Shown here one piece after another: positions 44,188 through 53,684 of a stretch of DNA of 60,493 nt (position 1 is its first letter; each line of letters begins with the position of its first letter). The notes beneath the pieces are model-generated. The model made no database searches and was not told where the DNA came from. It saw only the letters and a list, made by a program, of their open reading frames with translations. Position numbers and translations under genes: made by a program. The stretch is from contig CAJVWU010000001.1 in the NCBI GenBank assembly GCA_913009755.1, positions 1 through 60,493 of the forward strand, written 5' to 3'. The DNA comes from an uncultured Bacteroidia bacterium. GTDB taxonomy: Bacteria > Bacteroidota > Bacteroidia > Bacteroidales > F082.

Positions 44188-45304
44188 AATAAAAGAGGTT
44201 AAGACAAAATCGGATATTAACAGGTTCATTGCATTCCCCGATAAACTGTACAAGGAAAATCCATACCGGGTTCCTCAGTTACATTCATTTGAGAGGAAAA
44301 CACTAATGCGGGAAAAGAACCCCGCTTTTGAGTTTTGTGATGCAAAATACTGGCTGGCATATAAGGACGGGAAAATAGTCGGGCGTATTGCCGGGATCGT
44401 TCATCACAAATCCAACGAAATCTGGAAAGAGAAAAATGTCCGGTTTGGCTGGATTGATTTCATTGACGATTACGAGGTTTCGGCTACTCTCATCGGAACC
44501 GTGGAAGATTGGGCAAAATCAATGAACATGGAAGCTGTTCACGGACCCCTGGGTTTTACCGACATGGACCTCGAAGGGATGCTGGTGGAAGGGTTCGATG
44601 AAATAGCCACGCAGGCAACCCTTTACAATTACCCTTATTATCCGGTACACCTGGAAAGGCTTGGTTATAAAAAAGATGTCGACTGGGTACAGCAGGAAGT
44701 TAAAGTACCGAAAAAAGTACCTGAACGTGTGAAGCGAATTAGCGATCTGGTATTGAAAAAATATGATTTAAGAATATTGGAGGCGAAAAAACCGAAGCAA
44801 TTATTGCCTTATGCCAAAAAAATGTTTTATACCCTGAATGATACTTTTCAACATTTATACGGTTACGTTCCCCTAAACGACAAACAGATCGAAAAATACA
44901 CAAAAGATTATTTTTCAATGATTGATACCCGGTTTGTTTGCTTCATTCTGGATAAAAACGACGATGTGATGGCTTTCGGCATTTCGATACCTTCCTTGTC
45001 CAAAGCTTTGCAGAAGGCCAAAGGTAAACTGTTTCCGTTTGGCTTTATCCACATCCTTAAAGCACTGAAAAAAAACGATACAATAGATATGCTTTTACAG
45101 GGTGTAAAACAGGACTATCTGAAAAAAGGAGTAGCGGCCATCTTTTTCAATAAACTGATGCAGGCTTATATTGATAATGGGTATAAAACAGCAATTTCAA
45201 GTCATGCTTTGGAAACAAACAAATCCGCTATTCAAATTTTTGATGCATATGATACACGCCAGCATTTGCGCAGAAGGATTTATTTAAAGAAACTAAACAA
45301 GTAA
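44174..45304 (+). CDS. GNAT-type acyltransferase, candidate bacterial ceramide synthase
   Basis: 376-residue soluble protein with a GNAT-like core: FWLAYKDGKIVGRIAGIVHHKSNE in the first part, HGPLGFTDMDLEGMLVEGFD in the centre, and DVMAFGISIPSLSKALQKAKGKLFPFGFIHILKALKK in the C-terminal half. This two-lobed arrangement is common in proteins encoded next to serine palmitoyltransferase. In Caulobacter an enzyme of this type (bCerS) acylates 3-ketosphinganine before reduction. The 14-base overlap with the spt gene and the dehydrogenase that follows support the same role here. Assignment rests on family type and context, not on unique residues. Confidence 0.78.
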   Translation: MKNIEIKEVKTKSDINRFIAFPDKLYKENPYRVPQLHSFERKTLMREKNPAFEFCDAKYWLAYKDGKIVGRIAGIVHHKSNEIWKEKNVRFGWIDFIDDYEVSATLIGTVEDWAKSMNMEAVHGPLGFTDMDLEGMLVEGFDEIATQATLYNYPYYPVHLERLGYKKDVDWVQQEVKVPKKVPERVKRISDLVLKKYDLRILEAKKPKQLLPYAKKMFYTLNDTFQHLYGYVPLNDKQIEKYTKDYFSMIDTRFVCFILDKNDDVMAFGISIPSLSKALQKAKGKLFPFGFIHILKALKKNDTIDMLLQGVKQDYLKKGVAAIFFNKLMQAYIDNGYKTAISSHALETNKSAIQIFDAYDTRQHLRRRIYLKKLNK

Positions 45305-45306
45305 AA

Positions 45307-46302
45307 GTGAAGAAATTACTGATTACCGGAGCGAGTGGATTCATCGGGGGGGTTCTCGTGGAAGAAGCTCTGAAAAAAGGTTACGAGGTTTATGCGGGCA
45401 TACGCGAAACCAGTGATCTGACTTATCTCTTAGATAAGCGTATCCGGTTTCTTAAAATGAACCTTGATAACAGGGCAGCACTGAAACAACAGTGGCAGGA
45501 AATAAACGGCTTTGATTTTGTAATTCACAGTGCGGGGATTACCAAAACCTGTAAAAAATCCATGTTCGACCGGGTAAACTTTCAGCTTACTAAAAACCTG
45601 GTGGACGCCTTCACGGAAACAAAGCTAACCCCCGAAAAATTTATCCTGATCAGCAGTCTGGCATCTTACGGCCCCGGGGATCAACAAACAATGAAACCGG
45701 TGAAAGAAGATGACACGCCTCATCCTGTATCTGCTTACGGAAAAAGCAAACTGAAAGCGGAACAGTACCTGAAATCACTCAAAGATTTTCCTTACCTGAT
45801 ATTCCGCCCCACCGGAGTTTACGGCCCGCGGGAAAGGGATTATTATGCCGTTTACAAAAGCATAAAAAATGGACTGGAAACATACATCGGCACAAAAGAG
45901 CAATACATTACCTTCATATATGTTCGCGATCTTGCCCGTTTACTGATTGACTCACTCGGTTCTCCCATTTTGCGGAAATCTTACTTCGTTACCGATCTGA
46001 AAAAATATACGGCTGTTGAGTTTAACAATACGGTAAAGAAAGTTCTGAAGAAAAAAACCGTGACCATTGTCTTTCCCAAGCACCTGGTTCGCTTCATTGC
46101 CGCACTGAACGAAATGATTTCATGCCTGTTTCTCGGCAGGGTGCCGTTGCTGAATACGGAAAAATACAAAGAAATCTCACAAAAAAACTGGCTTTGCGAC
46201 AGCTCGGAAGTGGTCAGGGATTTCGGTTTTCAACCCGAATATGATTTGGAAAAAGGTATCGGCGAATCCATAGAATGGTATAAACAAAATAAATTGTTAT
46301 GA
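45307..46302 (+). CDS. NAD-dependent epimerase/dehydratase family, candidate ceramide reductase
   Basis: 331 residues from a GTG start. Extended SDR features are clear: LLITGASGFIGGVLVEEALKKG at the N-terminus, the active-site serine region FILISSLASYGP, and YGKSK carrying the YxxxK catalytic pair, then RPTGVYGPRERDYY. In Caulobacter an SDR of this group (CerR) reduces 3-ketoceramide to dihydroceramide. Its position two bases after the putative ceramide synthase and in an operon with serine palmitoyltransferase makes that the best hypothesis. Start and stop overlaps continue the operon into the DUF4833 gene (ATGA). Confidence 0.8.
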   Translation: MKKLLITGASGFIGGVLVEEALKKGYEVYAGIRETSDLTYLLDKRIRFLKMNLDNRAALKQQWQEINGFDFVIHSAGITKTCKKSMFDRVNFQLTKNLVDAFTETKLTPEKFILISSLASYGPGDQQTMKPVKEDDTPHPVSAYGKSKLKAEQYLKSLKDFPYLIFRPTGVYGPRERDYYAVYKSIKNGLETYIGTKEQYITFIYVRDLARLLIDSLGSPILRKSYFVTDLKKYTAVEFNNTVKKVLKKKTVTIVFPKHLVRFIAALNEMISCLFLGRVPLLNTEKYKEISQKNWLCDSSEVVRDFGFQPEYDLEKGIGESIEWYKQNKLL

Positions 46303-46835
46303 GGAGTTTTGTTGTCTTGATTGTCGTTGTTTCCTTAATCGGTTTGCCGGGATACGGACAGAATGAAAAATATCCGGTTCCCCTGAAAACCGACAAAATG
46401 CTGTTTTACATTCAGCGTAATCACAATGCAAATACCATCATTTACGATGCGAATTTCGACAAAAACGGAAAGCTCAAAGAGAGTCAGCCAATCGAAGTGT
46501 ATTGGAAGAGATATGACGAACAGGGTCAGCGCATGGAATTGCGCACCATAGAAAAATGGTATGCTTACGGCGTGGAATGCCACAGAGAGAAAGACCTTCC
46601 CAATACTTTCAAGGTGGCACTGGTGGCCGACAAAAACAAGACATTCTGGCTGAAACAGATCGCATCGGCGAAAGCCATTTTGATAACGGAGATAGATAAC
46701 AAATTATCACAAGTGGGGCATTTATACATTTTCGCCGATAATTCGGGTTTCTGGCCAAAAGTCAAATATATTGAGCTTTTCGGCGAAGACCTTGAAACAG
46801 GTAAAAAGACATATCAGAAAATAATTTTTAACTAA
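46299..46835 (+). CDS. DUF4833 domain protein, exported
   Basis: 178 residues with a signal peptide (MRSFVVLIVVVSLIGLPGYGQ). The conserved body, LFYIQRNHNANTIIYDANFDKNGKL...PIEVYWKRYDEQGQRMELRTIEKWYAYGVE, is the DUF4833 signature. Function is unknown; the domain is known to me mainly from Bacteroidota, where it is found near inositol- or sphingolipid-type genes. Here it overlaps the ceramide-reductase candidate by 4 bases and precedes the AUR1-like synthase by one base, so it is locked into the lipid operon. A periplasmic accessory or lipid carrier is possible, without direct evidence. Confidence 0.82.
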   Translation: MRSFVVLIVVVSLIGLPGYGQNEKYPVPLKTDKMLFYIQRNHNANTIIYDANFDKNGKLKESQPIEVYWKRYDEQGQRMELRTIEKWYAYGVECHREKDLPNTFKVALVADKNKTFWLKQIASAKAILITEIDNKLSQVGHLYIFADNSGFWPKVKYIELFGEDLETGKKTYQKIIFN

Positions 46836-46836
46836 A

Positions 46837-47757
46837 GTGGAGTTCAAAAGATTTACAAAGAAGAATTTGCTGATCAACACACTCCTTGTTGTTGCCTATC
46901 TGGTATGGGAAAATTTTGCGGGAGGGATCAGGAGCGAACATTATTTTCTTGTCGTTTTCTGGTTGGTTTTGTTTTATGCAAGCGGGAAAACACGCAGATT
47001 CATTCTGGGTTTCTCGGTATTCATAATATTCTGGATCATTTACGATTCGATGCGGATACTTCCCAATTATGAAGTTTCCACGCCTCATATACGCGAGCCC
47101 TATGAAATTGAGAAAACATTATTCGGCATACGAATGAGTGATGGCATTGTGACTCCGAATGAATATTTTTCGATTGTCCACACCAAATTTCTTGATCTCC
47201 TCTCGGGTTTATTCTACATCAACTGGATGCCTGTACCCCTTGGTTTCGGTGTGTACCTCTATCTGACAAACAAGCGCTTGTTTTTTGAATACTCGCTTGC
47301 ATTCCTCTTTGTAAACTTACTGGGCTTCGCAATTTATTATTTGTATCCCGCAGCACCACCGTGGTATGTTAAACTTTACGGTTTTGACCTGCATATTGGT
47401 GTTCCCGGTAACCGGGCAGGCCTGGAAAGATTTGATGAACTGGTGGGGATACCCGTATTTGAAAGCATTTACAATAAAAATGCGAATGTCCTTGCAGCCA
47501 TACCTTCATTGCATGCAGCATATCCGGTAATCGTTTTGTTTTATGCCGTCAGAAATAAAATGAGCCGTGTTGCCATTGGACTTTTAGCTTTTTTCATGCT
47601 TGGTGTCTGGTTCTCTGCTGTTTACTCAAGTCATCATTATATTATTGATGTTTTGTCAGGGGTAATGCTGGCTTTGATCGCATTGTTTATTTTTAACAGA
47701 TTGATTCAAAATCAAACCATAAACCGAAAAATAACAAGGATTGTTGAACAGATTTAA
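46837..47757 (+). CDS. AUR1-like inositol phosphorylceramide synthase candidate (PAP2 superfamily)
   Basis: 306-residue multipass membrane protein from GTG. The motif set is that of AUR1/IPC synthases more than of plain PAP2 phosphatases: FIIFWIIYDSMRILPNYEV, then YYLYPAAPPWYVKLYG, then AAIPSLHAAYPVIV, then SAVYSSHHYIIDVLSG, which holds the two catalytic histidines and the aspartate. In fungi this enzyme moves phosphoinositol from phosphatidylinositol to ceramide. All genes needed for both substrates lie upstream in the same operon. Last gene of operon B; a 290-base gap with promoter C follows. Confidence 0.85.
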   Translation: MEFKRFTKKNLLINTLLVVAYLVWENFAGGIRSEHYFLVVFWLVLFYASGKTRRFILGFSVFIIFWIIYDSMRILPNYEVSTPHIREPYEIEKTLFGIRMSDGIVTPNEYFSIVHTKFLDLLSGLFYINWMPVPLGFGVYLYLTNKRLFFEYSLAFLFVNLLGFAIYYLYPAAPPWYVKLYGFDLHIGVPGNRAGLERFDELVGIPVFESIYNKNANVLAAIPSLHAAYPVIVLFYAVRNKMSRVAIGLLAFFMLGVWFSAVYSSHHYIIDVLSGVMLALIALFIFNRLIQNQTINRKITRIVEQI

Positions 47758-47872
47758 ATATATAGTGATTCAAATAAAATGCACTCAACAGATTGAAAAC
47801 AATTATGTTTTTATGGAAACGAAATCGGGGGGAAATGATGCAAATGTTAATAAATGTTAAAATAGGTTACTT

Positions 47873-47896
47873 GTTAGTTAATGTTCACTAACTTTG
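47873..47896 (+). promoter_or_regulatory. Promoter C with GTTAGT-N8-ACTAAC operator
   Basis: Operator 47873-47892 (GTTAGT, TAATGTTC, ACTAAC) overlaps the -7 element TAACTTTG (47889-47896). The leader to the TolC gene is about 145 bases, much longer than in A and B, and A+T-rich. Confidence 0.75.
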
Positions 47897-48047
47897 CCGG
47901 TAATTTGAAGATCATTCTGAAATAAAAACCTTAAAAACAAAATTTGTGAGATAGCAAATGAATTTTGAGTAATTCTCTCGATATAATTTTTTTATGTAGT
48001 ATATATCAAAATGATTAAGTAAAAAAATTAATAAAACGTTAAATAAT

Positions 48048-49382
48048 ATGTTAGCTAACATTAAAAAATTGAAAATCCCGCTGTCATTAGTTATAATGAT
48101 AGTTCTGTCCGGGCCGGTTTATTCCCAGGTATGGACACTAAAGCAGTGCATTGATACGGCCCAACTGTATAACAAGTCGTTGCAAATAAGCAAAAACAAC
48201 ATGGAGGCAGGCGCTGAAAAAGTGAAAGAAGCCCAGGCAAACCTGATACCGAAAGTCCAGTTCAGCGGTGAATATAAATATTACTTTGATCAGCCTTACC
48301 AACTCATGCCTCAATCAGCATTTGGTGGACCTGAAGGTGTGTTTAAAGCGATCCAGTTCGGCACACCGCATAACATCAACGTAACTGTTCAGGCAGCATT
48401 GCCGCTGTACAACCCACAGGTTTATGGTGCCATAAAAACCACCAAAGTAGCTAATGAATTAAAAAGACTTCAATTCAAGAAAACAAAAGAAGAAGTTTTC
48501 CTGAACGTTTCCAACCTGTATTATAACGCTCAAATACTAAAACATCAACTGACGTTTATTGACAGCAACCTGGTGAACAATGCCAAGCTTCTCGAAACCA
48601 TAAAAATACTGCATGAGCAGCAAATGGCGAAAGGCACCGATGTTGCAAATGTTCAGCTGCAAAGTTCACAATTAAATGTTCAGCGCGAAACGGTAAAAAG
48701 CAATCTGGAGCAGGTGATCAGAATCCTGAAATTAACGATGGGAGCGCCTGCTGACATGCCTTTAGATGTAGAAACGGATATCAGGTATCAGGCCAATACG
48801 GTATATCAACCGAATATCGTTGTTGATGTTCAGCTTGCCAACATGAAGAAGAATCTGGTAAGTACGGAAATCAAAACACTGAAAAATTCCAGGATACCTA
48901 CTGTTTCATTATATGGTGCCTATTCGGAGGTTGGATTCGGATACGATGAAAAGCCAAACAACTTCCTTAATTTTTACCCCGCATCATTTGCGGCAGTTAA
49001 AATTTCAGTTCCCATCTTTAACGGTACGGTAACCAAACGGAGAATTGCCCAGAAAAAAATAGAATTTAAAAACAATCAGTTGCAACTGGATTTGCTTAAT
49101 GAGCAAAACAACATCCAGATCATCAATGCGAAAAAACAACGTGAGCTGGCATTACAAACCATTTTGAACACATCAACACAAATAAAGATCGCCAAATCGG
49201 TATATGATAATACCGTGATGCAGCAAAAACAGGGGGTGGCCAACATAACCGATGTTTTGATGGCTGACAGTAAACTTAATCAAGCACAGCAAGATCAAAT
49301 TACAGCCATAATCAATTATTTAAAAGCTGATCTTGAATTGAAAAAATTAACCGGAAATATTGATTCCTTGAACGAAAATTAA
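48048..49382 (+). CDS. TolC family outer-membrane efflux protein
   Basis: 444 residues with a signal peptide (ending SGPVYSQ). The opening VWTLKQCIDTAQLYNKSLQISKNNMEAGAEKVKEAQANLIPKVQFSGEY and the second repeat (NLVSTEIKTLKNSRIPTVSLYGAYSEVGFGYDE) show the duplicated coiled-coil/barrel plan of TolC-like channels. It provides the outer-membrane exit for the RND pump encoded two genes downstream. First gene of the operon behind promoter C; 15 bases separate it from the adaptor gene. Confidence 0.92.
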   Translation: MLANIKKLKIPLSLVIMIVLSGPVYSQVWTLKQCIDTAQLYNKSLQISKNNMEAGAEKVKEAQANLIPKVQFSGEYKYYFDQPYQLMPQSAFGGPEGVFKAIQFGTPHNINVTVQAALPLYNPQVYGAIKTTKVANELKRLQFKKTKEEVFLNVSNLYYNAQILKHQLTFIDSNLVNNAKLLETIKILHEQQMAKGTDVANVQLQSSQLNVQRETVKSNLEQVIRILKLTMGAPADMPLDVETDIRYQANTVYQPNIVVDVQLANMKKNLVSTEIKTLKNSRIPTVSLYGAYSEVGFGYDEKPNNFLNFYPASFAAVKISVPIFNGTVTKRRIAQKKIEFKNNQLQLDLLNEQNNIQIINAKKQRELALQTILNTSTQIKIAKSVYDNTVMQQKQGVANITDVLMADSKLNQAQQDQITAIINYLKADLELKKLTGNIDSLNEN

Positions 49383-49397
49383 TTAAAACCTAATAAA

Positions 49398-50459
49398 ATG
49401 AATACAAAAAAGTTATTGTGGATTATTTTTTTGGTCCTGATGGTAGTCATCATTGTTCTTCAATTGAGAAATAATAAGAAAGTAACACTTGATAAAGTTT
49501 ATCATTACGATAAAACTGCCCCGATCAGCATTCTTGTGGATACGCTTGAATTACAAAAGCTCAATAATAAAACATCTTTTACGGGCATTTTTAACGCCAA
49601 TAAAAAGACAAAATTATCAGCAGATGTTCCCGGAAAGATCATTTCGGTATTTGTTGATGAAGGCAGCAAAGTTAAAAAAGGAGAACCGCTTCTTCAGCAG
49701 GACAAATCATCCATGGAACTTCAGCTAAAACAAATAAATGTAAAAATTAAAGGGCTGGAAGATGACGTGAGACGTTATTCAGCGCTTAAAAAAGCAGATG
49801 CCGTTCAGGGTGTTAAGCTGGAAAAGGCGCAACTCGGTTTGCAATCTGTAAAAATTGAAAAATCAATATTGCAGGACAAGATTGACAAAACCACTGTTCG
49901 TGCTCCTTTCGACGGGATCATTACGATGAAATTTTGTGAACAGGGTGAATATTCTGCTCCCGGCAAACCGCTTTTCCAGCTTATTGACATATCCACCCTG
50001 AAATTCAACATCACCGTTTCCGAGAATGAAGTTATTCTCTTTAATGACGGGGATGAGTTTCCGATAACATCAAACGTCTTTCCTGAAGTTGTACTGACGG
50101 GAAAAGTGACCACGGTGGGCGCGGAATCAAACAAGATGAGCCATGATTTTCCGGTTGAGTTTACCATCCACAACACAAAAGATCTGAAAATAAAATCCGG
50201 CATGTTTGGCAATGTGTATGTGACAAGAGAAAACGACACGGAACATATTGTCATCGAAGCTTCATCCATCGTTGGAAGCAATATCCATCCGCAGGTTTAT
50301 GTAGTCAAAGACGGGAAAGCGTGGCTGCACGATATTATCATTTCAAGCCGGTTTAAAAACAAAGCTGTCGTTTCTAAAGGTTTATCACAGGGCGATGTTA
50401 TCGTAACCACCGGTTTCATCAATTTGTTTGACGGAGCCAATGTAATCATTAAGAATTAG
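49398..50459 (+). CDS. RND periplasmic adaptor (membrane-fusion protein)
   Basis: 353 residues. A single N-terminal membrane helix (LLWIIFLVLMVVIIVLQL) anchors it; there is no lipobox, unlike the metal-pump adaptor at 26582. Lipoyl half-motifs are KLSADVPGKIISVFVDEGSKVKKGEPLLQ and TTVRAPFDGIITMKFCEQGEYSAPGKPLFQLID. A short alpha-hairpin, a beta-barrel domain and a membrane-proximal domain complete the normal HlyD/AcrA plan. It connects TolC (upstream) and the RND pump (5 bases downstream). Membrane anchoring by a helix may restrict it to this pump. Confidence 0.92.
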   Translation: MNTKKLLWIIFLVLMVVIIVLQLRNNKKVTLDKVYHYDKTAPISILVDTLELQKLNNKTSFTGIFNANKKTKLSADVPGKIISVFVDEGSKVKKGEPLLQQDKSSMELQLKQINVKIKGLEDDVRRYSALKKADAVQGVKLEKAQLGLQSVKIEKSILQDKIDKTTVRAPFDGIITMKFCEQGEYSAPGKPLFQLIDISTLKFNITVSENEVILFNDGDEFPITSNVFPEVVLTGKVTTVGAESNKMSHDFPVEFTIHNTKDLKIKSGMFGNVYVTRENDTEHIVIEASSIVGSNIHPQVYVVKDGKAWLHDIIISSRFKNKAVVSKGLSQGDVIVTTGFINLFDGANVIIKN

Positions 50460-50464
50460 AAGCT

Positions 50465-53400
50465 ATGAACATTACAGAAATATCAATAAAACGGCCATCA
50501 CTGATTGTAGTACTCTTTGGGGTACTGATCTTGTTAGGGGTCATCGGGTTCATGAATTTGAGCTACGAACTTTTGCCCGATTTCAGCCAGCCGGTGGTGG
50601 TCATCAAGACGATGTATCCCGGCGCCGAACCCCATGAGGTGGAGAATACGGTTTCGCGTAAACTTGAAGATGCCTTGTCAAACCTCGAAGGGATTGATTA
50701 CATGGAGACCTATTCGTTGCCAAATGCTTCGGTAATTGTTGTCAACCTGAAATTTGGTACTAATCTGGACAATACCATGCAAAATGCCCAGCGGTACATT
50801 GACAACATCAAAAATGAGCTGCCCGATGAGATTTTAAGTCCGCAAATGAGTAAGGTGTCACCTAACGATTTGCCGATCATGTCAATAAGTGCCACCAGCA
50901 ATCTGCCGGCAACTGTTTTTTATCAGAAAATGGTGGATGACTATCTGCCCCAGATTCAGCAAATAAACGGGGTTGCAGAAATCACCATGCTGGGTGGTGA
51001 GCAAAGAGAAATCCTGATCAAGGTGGATCAAAGGAAACTGAAACTCTATAAAATTTCTCTCCTTCAGGTTGTTGAGGCCATTAAACAATCCGATATTGAC
51101 ATTCCTTCGGGTGATGTCAGGACTGACAAGGAGTATCACTCTGTGCGGCTGATCGGTAAATTTAAGAATATCGATCAGATAATGAATTTGCAGGTGGCCA
51201 TGCCTTCACCCGGGAATCCTGTTTATATCAAAGATGTGGCCTCAGTGATTGACGGTATAAAAGAGATTACATCCGTAAGCCGTTACAACGGTGTAAAAGG
51301 CATTGGTATTTTGTTGAAAAAACAAGGCGATGCCAACGCCGTGGATGTGTCCAGACTGGTGCGTGAAAAACTGCAAAAAATAGAAAAGGAATACGCTCAA
51401 TATGACATAAAATTCGACATTGCCGACGATTCAACGACAAACACGATCGCTGCCGTTAATTCCGTTGTGGATGACCTGATCCTGGCTGTGATTCTGGTTT
51501 CCGTGGTTATGTTGTTGTTCCTGCATAGTTACCGGAATTCATTGATCGTGCTCATATCCATTCCCACATCGCTGATCACTGCCTTTGCTATGATGTGGTT
51601 GCTCGGATATACTTTAAACCTGATGACGTTGCTTGCCATGTCTTTGATCATCGGTATCCTGGTTGATGACTCCATTGTTATTCTTGAAAATATCCAGAGG
51701 CATCTGGATATGGGAAAAGACAAAAGGACTGCCGCAATGGAAGGCCGGATGGAAATAGGCTTTTCGGCGCTGTCGATTACGTTGGTGGATGTTGTTGTAT
51801 TTGCACCCATATTGTTTTTGCAGGTTTTTGTTGCCGGAATGCTGAAACAGTTTTCTGTGGTTGTTATCACTTCAACACTGACCAGCCTTCTGGTTGGTTT
51901 TACGTTAACACCCTGGCTGGCTTCGCGTATTGGCAAAAAAGAAGAGATGAAACCATCAAATATCTTAAACCGTTTCCTGCTCTGGTTCGAAAAACAGCTC
52001 AACCTCTTCATTGAATGGTATGGCCGGCAACTGGACTGGGTGTTAAGGCATAAACTTATATTTACCGGTATAGTTCTCTTGTTGATGGTATTTACCGGTC
52101 TGATGATGAAGCAAGGTATTATTGGTGAGGAAATGATGTCAACGGGTGATCAGGGAAAGTTCAGTCTGAACCTCGAATTTGACAAAACAACAACAGTCCA
52201 GCAGAATAATATTATCAGTCAGAAAGTAGAAAATTTTATAATGGGCCAGTCCGAAGTGGAAACACTTTTCAGTAACATCGCAGGGCCAAGTACGGGTATT
52301 GGCAGTTTGGGCATCGGGTCGCCTTATATTTCCGAGTTTACTATTCAGCTTAAACCCATTGAAGAAAGAAAGGTAACCACTGTAACCTACATGAAATGGC
52401 TGAAAAAAGAACTGAACAATCTGTTCCCCGGCATCAATTTTTCCATGTCGGAACTCGGGCTCATCCCGCGTTCGGCTCCGATTAAAATAACGTTAAGCGG
52501 TAGTAATATTGATCAGGTACTGGAAACTGCCAAAGACCTTCAGGCAGCAGTACAGGATATCCCGGGGGCTGATAATGTACGGTTATCTGTTGAAGAGGGA
52601 AATGCTGAATACAAAGTAATTCCTGATAAAGATAAAATGAAACGGTTAGGGCTTACCACCGGATATGTTGGACTATCATTGAGAACAGCTTTCAAAGGAA
52701 ATGATGACGCAACATTAGTGGATAAAGGTACCGAATATCCGATTGAGATACGTCTCGATAATTTCGACAGAAAAAATTATGAAGATGTTGAAAATCTGAT
52801 CATCGTCAATCCCAGGGGCGTACCTGTAAAAGTTTCGCAATTTGCCGAGGTGGTTCAGGACAACTCACCCTCAATGCTCGAACGAATAAACAGGCAGCCG
52901 GCTGTTACCCTGACTTCCGAAGCTTTCGGACGTCCATCGGGTACTTTGGCCGGTGATGTCATAAAATATCTTGATAAAAATCCTTTACCCGAAGGAATAA
53001 AGCTGACGTGGGAATCCGACGTGAAAACGCAAAATGAAAGTTTTGGTGCTTTAGGATCGGTCATGCTCATTTCATTCATCCTGATCTACCTGATCATGGT
53101 GGCGCTTTATGACAACTATATTTATCCGTTCGTGGCACTGTTTGGCATCCCACTGGCAGTGATCGGTGCATTCCTTGCGCTTAATTTATCACTGAACAAT
53201 ATCACATTGTTTGCTTTACTGGGTATGATCATGTTGATGGGGCTGGTAACCAAAAATGCCATTCTGATCGTGGACTTCACAAACCAGTTAAAAGCACAAG
53301 GGAAACATTATACGGAAGCTTTGATTATTGCCGGTAAAGAACGTATGCGTCCCATCCTGATGACAACCCTGGCAATGACCATCGGTATGTTGCCCATTGC

Positions 53401-53551
53401 CCTGGCCAAAGGAACGGCAAGTGAGTGGAAAAACGGCCTGGCATGGGTTATTATCGGCGGGCTGCTTTCTTCACTGATCCTTACTGTATTTGTAGTACCG
53501 ATGGTATATTACACTGTTGACCGGATTAAAGAAAGGTTCGGAAAGAAATGA
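50465..53551 (+). CDS. RND multidrug/hydrophobe efflux pump (AcrB/HAE-1 type)
   Basis: 1028 residues with the duplicated RND plan: N-terminal TM1, porter segment MYPGAEPHEVENTVSRKLEDAL, TM4 with IIGILVDDSIVILENIQRH (the aspartate pair of the proton relay), then the second half with FALLGMIMLMGLVTKNAILIVDFTNQ and RMRPILMTTLAMTIGMLPIA. The VDD motif places it in the HAE (hydrophobe) and not the metal group. Substrates may be drugs, bile-like detergents or lipids. Shared operators with the sphingolipid operon make lipid or membrane-stress export worth testing. A 133-base gap separates it from the TetR gene. Confidence 0.93.
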   Translation: MNITEISIKRPSLIVVLFGVLILLGVIGFMNLSYELLPDFSQPVVVIKTMYPGAEPHEVENTVSRKLEDALSNLEGIDYMETYSLPNASVIVVNLKFGTNLDNTMQNAQRYIDNIKNELPDEILSPQMSKVSPNDLPIMSISATSNLPATVFYQKMVDDYLPQIQQINGVAEITMLGGEQREILIKVDQRKLKLYKISLLQVVEAIKQSDIDIPSGDVRTDKEYHSVRLIGKFKNIDQIMNLQVAMPSPGNPVYIKDVASVIDGIKEITSVSRYNGVKGIGILLKKQGDANAVDVSRLVREKLQKIEKEYAQYDIKFDIADDSTTNTIAAVNSVVDDLILAVILVSVVMLLFLHSYRNSLIVLISIPTSLITAFAMMWLLGYTLNLMTLLAMSLIIGILVDDSIVILENIQRHLDMGKDKRTAAMEGRMEIGFSALSITLVDVVVFAPILFLQVFVAGMLKQFSVVVITSTLTSLLVGFTLTPWLASRIGKKEEMKPSNILNRFLLWFEKQLNLFIEWYGRQLDWVLRHKLIFTGIVLLLMVFTGLMMKQGIIGEEMMSTGDQGKFSLNLEFDKTTTVQQNNIISQKVENFIMGQSEVETLFSNIAGPSTGIGSLGIGSPYISEFTIQLKPIEERKVTTVTYMKWLKKELNNLFPGINFSMSELGLIPRSAPIKITLSGSNIDQVLETAKDLQAAVQDIPGADNVRLSVEEGNAEYKVIPDKDKMKRLGLTTGYVGLSLRTAFKGNDDATLVDKGTEYPIEIRLDNFDRKNYEDVENLIIVNPRGVPVKVSQFAEVVQDNSPSMLERINRQPAVTLTSEAFGRPSGTLAGDVIKYLDKNPLPEGIKLTWESDVKTQNESFGALGSVMLISFILIYLIMVALYDNYIYPFVALFGIPLAVIGAFLALNLSLNNITLFALLGMIMLMGLVTKNAILIVDFTNQLKAQGKHYTEALIIAGKERMRPILMTTLAMTIGMLPIALAKGTASEWKNGLAWVIIGGLLSSLILTVFVVPMVYYTVDRIKERFGKK

Positions 53552-53684
53552 ACGAAATTATTTCATGAAGGTTAAAACAAAATGATAATTCTTATTATGT
53601 TTGTTAAACCTTTAAATAAAGATCAGCAATATCATAATTGATGCCGGTCAGTTAAAATAATGAAACTGAAAAAAATCCAATATA

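Noticed and set aside
53552-53684. A fourth copy of the shared operator in front of the TetR gene
   Set aside because: Only a weak CAGTT/AACTG pair with different arms was found; the GTTAGT-N8-ACTAAC pattern is absent.
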